From positions 1 to 10,196 of the forward strand of contig JADFMW010000082.1 of the NCBI GenBank assembly GCA_022563655.1: a stretch of DNA of 10,196 bases. The letters are read 5' to 3'. This DNA is from Pseudomonadota bacterium (GTDB taxonomy: Bacteria > Pseudomonadota > Alphaproteobacteria > JAAXGF01). Under the pieces are notes generated by a model. The model saw nothing but the letters and a program-made list of their open reading frames with translations. It searched no databases and was not told the DNA's origin. Shown piece by piece: positions 1-8,565 of this stretch (its first letter is position 1; every line of letters begins with the position of its first letter). The position numbers and the translations under genes are program-made.

Positions 1-90
1 CGCTTCGACAACGAAATTGTACACGAAATCAACGGATTAAGCTACACCCGCCAACCCAAACTCAGCCCGCTCATGAATAATCCAGGCTAG
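1..90 (+). CDS. C-terminal tail of an unrecognised ORF (partial, runs in from left edge)
   Basis: Frame 1 is open from the window edge to a TAG at 88-90 and encodes 29 residues, starting RFDNEIVHEING and ending SPLMNNPG. The other two plus-strand frames are interrupted within this stretch, so a gene tail is plausible, but 29 codons prove little. Base composition is AT-richer than the core genes to the right and matches the neighbouring 258-aa ORF. I do not recognise the family. It could be the end of a mobile-element or accessory gene, or chance. It is in a different frame from the next ORF and its stop lies 14 bases past the point (77) where that frame opens, so a junction or frameshift may lie at about 75-110. 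Confidence 0.25.
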   Translation, partial: RFDNEIVHEINGLSYTRQPKLSPLMNNPG

Positions 91-157
91 GCGCCGTAAA
101 CGCAAGGCCGCCCTCGAGCATCAAGGTTGGTCAGTCGCATCCTATAGCTGGTCTCGT

Positions 158-934
158 TTGAGGGCGTCAATTAATAAAGGTGCGTTATTTATTCAACACC
201 TTAAGCAGGAAGCGTTAGTCATCCGCGATGTTGATGACCGGCTAAAGCACGAGGTTAGCCTTTTTGTACCCAAACCCAGCTACGGCAGCGAAATTGAGGA
301 GACAGTCAGGCTGATAACGTCCGCGACATCATGCGTATTCACGGCTATTGAGCGCGCTTGGGCGTCAGACGTGTTGGCCGTTGCAGTACGAAACCTCGCC
401 ATACTGACGTTGGCCGAACGTGGTCGGTACTTGTTCGATTATGATGCCGTGATCAGTGTCTATGCGGACATCAATCGGCTCGGCAGTGTTGAGCGTGAGC
501 TATTGAGCCGCCTTAGAATTTACAAATGTCTTTACCGTTCGGGTAATTTTGACCACATCTTGCCGAAGTACGATTTTGAAAATATTTGCTCGATTCTATC
601 CAAGTCCACTGATGGTTCACATTTCTCCGACTTCAATATGCGAAATCCATTTTCTTACCCGAGTGATTTGACGCCATACCTCTCACAGCGTCTTGTGGAG
701 CGAGACTTAATCACCAGTGTTCCGTTGTCCAGTGTTGATCAGGAGAAATACGCACAGGTCTCAGCGCGGGTAAGGAAAAAACTTGTGAAACCGAGAGACT
801 ACGGATGGGAGTTCTCTAGCCCAGTCTCTAAAATTTGGCAAGATGTGGAGTGGCTAAGTAACAATACGACTCCGTTCAGATGGCTACACCCTTGCCACAA
901 ACCATATTTGGCTCGCAATGGGCCCTGGATTTGA
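158..934 (+). CDS. Uncharacterised protein, probably 5'-truncated; possibly C-terminal part of a nucleotidyltransferase-like protein
   Basis: The ORF encodes 258 aa from a TTG start with no clear Shine-Dalgarno sequence. The frame is open back to a TGA at 74-76, and the residues just before the TTG (…GWSVASYSWSRL) read as continuous protein, yet no ATG, GTG or TTG precedes it. The N-terminus therefore looks lost. The piece GALFIQHLKQEALVIRD (residues 8-24), preceded by a Ser-Tyr-Ser-Trp stretch, resembles from memory the linker after the catalytic domain in DNA polymerase beta-like nucleotidyltransferases. The catalytic GS…DxD motif is absent. The rest looks soluble and alpha-helical at residues 50-140, with no signal peptide or membrane segment. 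GC is far below that of the ABC and ahcY genes, which suggests transfer. Its expression and function are doubtful, and it may be a pseudogene. The family guess is weak; that this is a real coding remnant is more likely. Confidence 0.5.
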   Translation: MRASINKGALFIQHLKQEALVIRDVDDRLKHEVSLFVPKPSYGSEIEETVRLITSATSCVFTAIERAWASDVLAVAVRNLAILTLAERGRYLFDYDAVISVYADINRLGSVERELLSRLRIYKCLYRSGNFDHILPKYDFENICSILSKSTDGSHFSDFNMRNPFSYPSDLTPYLSQRLVERDLITSVPLSSVDQEKYAQVSARVRKKLVKPRDYGWEFSSPVSKIWQDVEWLSNNTTPFRWLHPCHKPYLARNGPWI

Positions 935-970
935 ACCTTCGTCCGGTCCGTCGAAATATCCGAAAAGGGT

Positions 971-1134
971 CGATACCGTTGATAAACTCGTTAAATCATC
1001 CGTTTCGCGCGCAGATTCGCGTGCTCTGCAAGATCGGCTATCCGATAAATGATTGATTTTATTGGGATGGCGCTTTTCAAAAGCGCCGCTATACCAGAAT
1101 ATACCGGGCCGAAAATAGTTTATCAACGGTATCG
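971..1134. repeat. 164-bp element bounded by perfect 18-bp inverted repeats (MITE-like or structured RNA)
   Basis: Bases 971-988 (CGATACCGTTGATAAACT) are the exact reverse complement of 1117-1134. As RNA the pairing extends to 968-988/1117-1137 if two G-U pairs are allowed. Inside are a 9-bp palindrome around one base (1069-1087, GGCGCTTTT-C-AAAAGCGCC) and a 5-bp stem with a 4-base loop (1033-1037/1042-1046). There is no credible gene inside and no obvious target-site duplication at either end. The layout fits a miniature inverted-repeat element whose transposase is elsewhere, or a multi-hairpin RNA. It sits at the right end of the AT-rich stretch, after the 258-aa ORF, and so also fits debris at an insertion boundary. 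The repeat is certain; its nature is inference. Confidence 0.6.
1069..1087. repeat. 19-bp palindrome inside the inverted-repeat element
   Basis: GGCGCTTTT-C-AAAAGCGCC is a perfect 9-bp inverted repeat around a single base. As RNA it would form a GGCGC/GCGCC stem capped by an A-T rich loop. No T-run follows on either strand, so it is not a standard Rho-independent terminator. It could be a protein-binding site or an inner hairpin of the surrounding element. Confidence 0.6.
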
Positions 1135-1284
1135 GTCAGGAGCCGAAGTGCCGATGACCCTGCGCCAATGTCCGCCGTTGGGCGTAGGGCAGACATGATC
1201 GGCTAGGAAGCGGACGTTTAGGGCGTTGGTTCGGCAGGTTTTCAAACTGATGCACTACCCCCGTTTCACGATGCCGTGCCCGAC
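1135..1284. other. Intergenic stretch, no gene seen
   Basis: These 150 bases lie downstream of the ATPase gene, which ends at 1285 on the minus strand, and follow the inverted-repeat element. GC rises towards the genome-like level. The only structure I see is an imperfect inverted repeat, AATGTCCGC at 1167-1175 against GCGGACGTT at 1210-1218 (one mismatch). No hairpin followed by a T-run is visible for ending the ABC operon transcript. Open frames here are short and unconvincing. Confidence 0.4.
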
Positions 1285-3369
<2,085 letters not shown>

Positions 3370-3371
3370 GG

Positions 3372-4256
3372 CTAGTCCCTGAGCGAGATTTCGCGCAGCC
3401 CGTCGGCGAGCAGGTTGAACCCCAGGATCAGCGACGAGATGGCGATGCACGGGAACAGCGTCATGTGCGGGAACGCCATCGCCATCTGCCGGGTCTCGTT
3501 GATCATGCCGCCCCAGTCGGGGTCGGGCGGCGGCAGGCCGAGACCGAGGAAGCCGAGCACCCCGATGGTGATGATGACGTAGCCCAGACGCAGGCAAGAA
3601 TCGACGATCAGCGGCCCGCGCGCGTTGGGCAGGATTTCCACCAGCATGATGTGCCACGACGATTCGCCGCGGGTCTGGGCGGCGGATATGTACTCGCGGT
3701 TGCGCAAGTCGAGCACGAGGCCGCGCACGAGGCGCATGATGCCGGGAGAGCTGGCGAAGATGATGGCCAGCAGGATGTTGATCGGCGAGGCCCCGTACGT
3801 GGCGATGATGATGATGTAGAGGACCAGCACCGGGAACGACAGGATCATGTTGGCGATGAACGACAAGACCTCGTCCGCCCAGCCGCGGAAGTAGCCCGCG
3901 GCGAGACCCATGACGATGCCCACCACGTAGGCGAAAAAGGTGGCGATCGGCGCGTAGATGAGCACCGTGCGCGAGCCCCAGATGATGCGCGAGAGGATGT
4001 CGCGGCCGATGTGGTCGGTGCCGAGCCAGAAGGTGCCTCCGTCCGGCGCCGACGCGCCCGGCGCGGCGTAGCCTTGGATCGTCGCCAGTGGGTCGTACGG
4101 CGCCAGCAGCGGCGCGAACAGGGCCACGATGACCCAGAACGCGATGAGGGCGGCGCCGAGCAGGCCGACCCAGCTTTCGCGCAACAGCGCGAACGACTTC
4201 AGCGCGCGGACGAGAGCGGCCGGGTGGGAGGGCGCGGGCAGGGCGGTTTCGGTCAT
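3372..4256 (-). CDS. Peptide-type ABC transporter permease, DppC/OppC family
   Basis: This 294-aa inner-membrane protein forms one half of the transport channel with the DppB-like partner. Hydrophobic segments lie at about 30-53, 101-122, 134-156, 157-171, 222-241 and 268-286, giving the usual six helices with an OppC-type N-terminal extension. The GTDHIGRDILSR motif (79-90) is typical of DppC/OppC just before the transport domain. The EAA loop that contacts the ATPase lies at about 188-211 (EYI…A…G…ILPN). The start at 4256 replaces a much longer open frame that overlaps dppB. It is supported by GGGA (4264-4267) 7 bases upstream and by the known family N-terminus. The 11-bp gap after dppB indicates one operon. 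Length is normal. Confidence 0.93.
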   Translation of the reverse strand: MTETALPAPSHPAALVRALKSFALLRESWVGLLGAALIAFWVIVALFAPLLAPYDPLATIQGYAAPGASAPDGGTFWLGTDHIGRDILSRIIWGSRTVLIYAPIATFFAYVVGIVMGLAAGYFRGWADEVLSFIANMILSFPVLVLYIIIIATYGASPINILLAIIFASSPGIMRLVRGLVLDLRNREYISAAQTRGESSWHIMLVEILPNARGPLIVDSCLRLGYVIITIGVLGFLGLGLPPPDPDWGGMINETRQMAMAFPHMTLFPCIAISSLILGFNLLADGLREISLRD

Positions 4257-4267
4257 CGCTCCGTCCC

Positions 4268-5200
4268 TCAGGCGAACCGGATGCGCGGATTGAGGTAGGT
4301 GTAGCCGATGTCGGCGAGGGTCTGGGATGCCACCGCGACGAACACCGCGACCATGGCGCAGGCCTCGATCACGAAGATGTCCTGGTTCAACGACGCCTCC
4401 AGGAGCAGCGCGCCGAAGCCTTTGTAGGCGAAGAAGAACTCGACCACGATCACGCCCGAGAGCAGCCAGTTGAGCTGCAGCATGATGACGGTGAACGGGG
4501 CGATGAGCGCGTTGCGCAGCGCGTGCTTGAGGATCACCTGCTTGTAGGGCAAACCCTTGAGCACGGCCGTGCGAATGTAGGCGGTCGTCATCACCTCGGC
4601 CATCGACGCGCGCGTCATGCGCGCGATGTAGCCGAAGTCGTAGAGCACCAGCACCATGACCGGCAGGACGAGCTGCCGCAATGAGAAGCCGTCGGTCATG
4701 GTGCTGGTGCCGGGCAGCAGCTTGAGCCAGAAGACGAAGATCGCCGAGACGAACACGGTGCTGGCGAACTCGGGGACCGAGGTCGTCGCGATGCTGGTCA
4801 CCGAGATCGCGCGGTCGAGCTTGGAGCCCTCGCGCATGCCGGCGAGGACCCCGAGAACCAGGGACAGCGGGATCATCACGGCGAAGGTCGCAAGGCCCAG
4901 GATGGCCGTATTGCCGAGCCGCGGCCACAGGACCTGTGATACCGGCACCTTGAAGCGGATGGATTCGCCGAAGTCGCCGGTGACGAAGTTGGCCAGCCAG
5001 GCGAAGTAACGCACGTACAGCGGCTCGAAGTAGCCGTGGGCCTCGAGCCACAGGTTGCGCTGCTCCTCGTTGGAGTATGGACCCAGCACCTTGGTCGCGA
5101 CGTTGCCGGGCGAGATTTCGAGCAGCAGAAACAACAGGATCGACACGGCGATCATGGTGAGCGCCATGTAGCCGAGCCGCTTCAGAATGAACACCAGCAT
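4268..5200 (-). CDS. Peptide-type ABC transporter permease, DppB/OppB family
   Basis: This 310-aa inner-membrane protein is the first permease half. The N-terminus (MLVFILKRLG, then a hydrophobic run to about residue 29) is the classic DppB/OppB start. It is followed by a periplasmic segment containing the GDFGES motif (75-80) and by membrane helices at about 97-121, 137-160, 178-194, 233-256 and 278-298. The EAA loop lies at about 207-235 (AYIRTAVLKGL…HALRNAL). Length is normal and no lesion is seen. The start at 5200 has only a weak ribosome-binding site, the AGG inside a palindrome at 5205-5214. That is unlike the good sites of the other genes in this operon and suggests lower or regulated translation. 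The long gap upstream separates it from the binding-protein gene. Confidence 0.93.
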   Translation of the reverse strand: MLVFILKRLGYMALTMIAVSILLFLLLEISPGNVATKVLGPYSNEEQRNLWLEAHGYFEPLYVRYFAWLANFVTGDFGESIRFKVPVSQVLWPRLGNTAILGLATFAVMIPLSLVLGVLAGMREGSKLDRAISVTSIATTSVPEFASTVFVSAIFVFWLKLLPGTSTMTDGFSLRQLVLPVMVLVLYDFGYIARMTRASMAEVMTTAYIRTAVLKGLPYKQVILKHALRNALIAPFTVIMLQLNWLLSGVIVVEFFFAYKGFGALLLEASLNQDIFVIEACAMVAVFVAVASQTLADIGYTYLNPRIRFA

Positions 5201-5204
5201 GGAT

Positions 5205-5214
5205 CAGGCGCCTG
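5205..5214 (-). promoter_or_regulatory. 10-bp palindrome over the weak ribosome-binding region of dppB
   Basis: CAGGCGCCTG is a perfect palindrome 5 to 14 bases before the dppB ATG. It contains the only AGG that could act as a Shine-Dalgarno sequence. It could pair between molecules or with the GC-rich upstream sequence and so hide the site, or it could be a protein-binding site. The palindrome is seen; the role is a guess. Confidence 0.35.
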
Positions 5215-5223
5215 TCGGCCCAG

Positions 5224-5259
5224 TGGACTGGGTGGACTGGGTGGACTGGGTGGACCGGG
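5224..5259. repeat. 9-bp tandem repeat, four copies
   Basis: Plus-strand TGGACTGGG occurs three times exactly (5224-5232, 5233-5241, 5242-5250), followed by a copy with one change (TGGACCGGG, 5251-5259). It lies in the untranslated gap between the binding-protein gene and dppB, starting 24 bases upstream of the dppB ATG. The near-identity of the copies suggests recent slippage, so copy number may vary between strains. Confidence 0.85.
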
Positions 5260-5290
5260 TCGGAGAAGAGCCGGCCGTCAGCCCGGGCGA

Positions 5291-5320
5291 GAGCGCACGC
5301 GGCGCGAGCGCACGCGGCGG
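5291..5320. repeat. 15-bp tandem duplication
   Basis: GAGCGCACGCGGCGC (5291-5305) is followed directly by GAGCGCACGCGGCGG (5306-5320), differing only in the last base. The second copy runs into the left arm of the large hairpin at 5315-5344. Both lie in the same noncoding gap as the 9-bp repeats. Confidence 0.75.
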
Positions 5321-5344
5321 GGGCGCGGCGCGGCGCCCCCGCCG
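5315..5344 (-). promoter_or_regulatory. All-GC intercistronic hairpin after the binding-protein gene
   Basis: A perfect 12-bp inverted repeat (CGGCGGGGGCGC at 5315-5326, its reverse complement at 5333-5344) encloses a 6-base loop. In the minus-strand transcript it begins 13 bases after the stop codon of the binding-protein gene. No T-run follows, so it is not a classical terminator. In many binding-protein transporter operons a stem-loop here protects the upstream message or dampens read-through, so that binding protein outnumbers the membrane complex. That role is inferred from position. Confidence 0.6.
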
Positions 5345-5357
5345 GCCGCGGCCGATC

Positions 5358-7046
5358 TCAGGCAATCCACACCTTGAACATCTGGTGATAGTTGGTGGGA
5401 TGCAGCGTGTAGCCCTGAACCCTCTCGTGGCCAGCGGCGAATATCGAGCGCCACAGGGGCTGCGCGATCACGGCGTCGTCCTGGAGTATCTTTTGCACCT
5501 TGGCCATGTGCTTGCGGCGCTCGTCGACGTCGAGGGTGGCGCCGGCGATGTCGAGAGCCTTATCGAACTCGGGATTGTTGTGGTGGCTTTCGTTCCACGG
5601 CACCCCCGAGCGATAGCCGAGGTTGAGCACCATGACGCCCAGCGGCCGGTGGGTCCAAGCGGTAAAGCCGAAGGGAGTCTTGTTCCAGATCTCCCAGTAT
5701 TGCGTGTTCGGCATCACGTTGATCTTGATGCGGATGCCGGCCGGCTTGCACATCTCGGCGAACGCTTGGGCAACCGCCACTTCCCAGGGCGGCTCCTTCT
5801 TGACGTCTATCTTGAGGTCGATGCCGTTCGCGTATCCCGCCTCGGCCAGCAGTTGCTTGGCGCGGGCGTAGTCCTGCTTGGGCGTCGGCATCGCCGCGTA
5901 CTCGGGATGAATCGGCGCGACGTGATGGTCCTGCGCCGGCGCCCCCTTGCCGCGGTAGGCGATCGCCAGCAGCCGCTCGTGATCCTGGCACAGGCGCACG
6001 GCGGTGCGCACGCGCACGTCGTCGAACGGCTCGGCGTCCATCTGCATGCGGGCGACGCCGGTCTGGGCGGTGACCGCCTCGTAGAGGGTGGTGTTGGGGA
6101 TTCTCGCCACCACCTCGATCTGCTCGACGAAGGTCTCGTACACGAGATCGACCTGGTCCGAGGCGAGGGCCGCCAAGCCGGCCGCCGGATCGTCGCCGTG
6201 GTCGATATAGGTGATGCCGTCGAGGTAGACCTCATCGCCCCAGTAGTCCTTGGGATTGCGCTTCGTGACCATGGCCTTCTCGCCGACCGAGTGTTGCTTC
6301 AACTCGAACGGGCCGGTGCCGACCGGGTTCTTGGAAAGATTGCCGCCCTGGTCCGAGAAGCGGCGGTGCACGATCGCCGTCGGGTAGTTGTAGAGGTTCT
6401 CCGGGATCGCCAGCTCGGGGCGGTTGAGGTTGAGCCGCACCGTGTGACGGTCGATCTTCTCGACCGCGCCCGGGGTCATGCTCTTCGAGATGATCGGCTT
6501 GCCCTTCTTGTTCTTCTTGCCGGTGTCGGTCGAGGTCACCATCGAGTCGAACAGGCCGATGTTCGAAGACCCGGTCTTGGGGTCGAGCCAGCGCTCGAAG
6601 TTGAACGCCACGTCGTCGGCGTTGAACTCGTCGCCGTTGTTCCACTTCACGCCCTTGCGCAAATGCAGCGTCCAGGTCTTGAGGTCGTCCGATGCTTCCC
6701 AGCGCTCGCAAAGATACGGCCGGGTGACGTTGTCGGGCCCGGTGACGACGAGGTACTCGACGATCTGGCGGGCGACGTTGGACTTCTCGGTCCAGTCGAA
6801 GGTCGCCGGATCGGTCATCTCCTGGGCGCGCATGGAAACCCGCACCGTGCCTCCCATCTTGGGAGTCGCCGCCCGCGCCCGGGGCGCGAAGCTCTCGCCG
6901 GTGACCCTGCCGACGAAGGCGTAGGCCGCGCCGGCCGACATGCCCAGGAGAGTCGCCGTGCGCAGGAACTCGCGGCGGTCGATCCGTCCCTTCGCCAGCT
7001 GGTCCTTCAGATGGGGTATGTAACAATGCTCTTTCGCATCGGTCAT
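5358..7046 (-). CDS. Tat-exported extracellular solute-binding protein, family 5 (DppA/OppA-like)
   Basis: This 562-aa periplasmic protein captures the substrate and delivers it to the DppB/DppC-like channel. The N-terminus has a twin-arginine signal: DRREFL with Arg24-Arg25, a hydrophobic segment at about 31-47, and probable cleavage after ARA near residue 59. It therefore probably folds before export through Tat, unlike the Sec-exported E. coli DppA. The mature part has the family 5 layout, including a LHLRKGVKWNNGDEFNADDV stretch after the first domain, VGTGPF in the middle and the late LDVDERR…ILQDDA region. The ATG at 7046 has AGGGAGG (7055-7061) 8 bases upstream, better than the longer frame starting at 7097. 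It is the first gene of the operon and is preceded by a good promoter. Length is usual for the family. The ligand may be a peptide, opine, glutathione or other compound; sequence alone does not tell. Confidence 0.93.
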   Translation of the reverse strand: MTDAKEHCYIPHLKDQLAKGRIDRREFLRTATLLGMSAGAAYAFVGRVTGESFAPRARAATPKMGGTVRVSMRAQEMTDPATFDWTEKSNVARQIVEYLVVTGPDNVTRPYLCERWEASDDLKTWTLHLRKGVKWNNGDEFNADDVAFNFERWLDPKTGSSNIGLFDSMVTSTDTGKKNKKGKPIISKSMTPGAVEKIDRHTVRLNLNRPELAIPENLYNYPTAIVHRRFSDQGGNLSKNPVGTGPFELKQHSVGEKAMVTKRNPKDYWGDEVYLDGITYIDHGDDPAAGLAALASDQVDLVYETFVEQIEVVARIPNTTLYEAVTAQTGVARMQMDAEPFDDVRVRTAVRLCQDHERLLAIAYRGKGAPAQDHHVAPIHPEYAAMPTPKQDYARAKQLLAEAGYANGIDLKIDVKKEPPWEVAVAQAFAEMCKPAGIRIKINVMPNTQYWEIWNKTPFGFTAWTHRPLGVMVLNLGYRSGVPWNESHHNNPEFDKALDIAGATLDVDERRKHMAKVQKILQDDAVIAQPLWRSIFAAGHERVQGYTLHPTNYHQMFKVWIA

Positions 7047-7129
7047 GGCGTTGGCCTCCCTGACGTTGCGCCGCGCGGGCGATAGACTCGCGCGCAAGGC
7101 GGCGGCGGGCCCTGCGGCAATTTTTCGTC

Positions 7130-7158
7130 ATCATTTTTGCCGCCCGGCGGTTTGTCAA
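7130..7158 (-). promoter_or_regulatory. Probable sigma-70-type promoter of the ABC transporter operon
   Basis: Read on the minus strand, a perfect -35 TTGACA (7158-7153) is followed by a 17-base spacer and a -10 AATGAT (7135-7130, 4 of 6 matches). Transcription would start near 7123 and leave a leader of about 77 bases before the binding-protein ATG. It lies in the 145-bp gap downstream of ahcY. No strong terminator for ahcY is visible, so some read-through from ahcY is possible. Confidence 0.5.
7140..7150. promoter_or_regulatory. Operator-like palindrome in the promoter spacer
   Basis: CCGCC-C-GGCGG is a perfect 5-bp inverted repeat lying wholly between the -35 and -10 boxes of the proposed operon promoter. 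A protein bound here would block polymerase. It could also be a short hairpin acting as a weak ahcY terminator on the minus strand, where a run of five A follows rather than T, which argues against that. Confidence 0.3.
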
Positions 7159-7191
7159 CCGCATCGCGGCCAGTAAGGTGCAGATCGGGCG

Positions 7192-8487
<1,296 letters not shown>

Positions 8488-8533
8488 CGGCCCTTCCAAA
8501 AATCAGTGCGTCCTAGGGTCCGGGCGGAGCGGC

Positions 8534-8562
8534 AATATAGGTCATTCGCAGGGCGAGTCCAA
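8534..8562 (-). promoter_or_regulatory. Probable ahcY promoter
   Basis: On the minus strand TTGGAC (8562-8557) and TATATT (8539-8534, 5 of 6 matches to TATAAT) are separated by 17 bases, in the gap after the enzyme I stop codon. Transcription would start near 8527, giving a leader of about 40 bases before the ahcY ATG. The -35 box is only a partial match. Confidence 0.45.
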
Positions 8563-8565
8563 CGC

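Noticed and set aside
921..938. tRNA T-loop-like sequence (GGTTCAAATCC on the minus strand), possible tRNA or attachment site
   Set aside because: The flanking bases do not form the 5-bp T stem and no acceptor, D or anticodon arm is found around it. It overlaps the end of the 258-aa ORF, and no matching second copy was seen in the window.
884..1126. 80-aa minus-strand open frame across the inverted-repeat element
   Set aside because: It has no recognisable family or ribosome-binding site, and its end overlaps the 258-aa ORF.
3370..3657. N-terminal extension of the fused ATPase
   Set aside because: These 96 codons lie antisense-frame-like within the permease gene, have low-complexity composition, and end at an ATG with a good ribosome-binding site where homology begins.
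5187..7085. 632-aa open frame on the plus strand opposite the binding-protein gene
   Set aside because: It is the GC-driven shadow of a well-conserved minus-strand gene and has a low-complexity composition (Val, Asp, Leu, Arg, His) with no recognisable domain.
8488..8565. SAH riboswitch upstream of ahcY
   Set aside because: The leader is short and the conserved core expected of SAH riboswitches was not found by eye. A covariance-model search would settle it.
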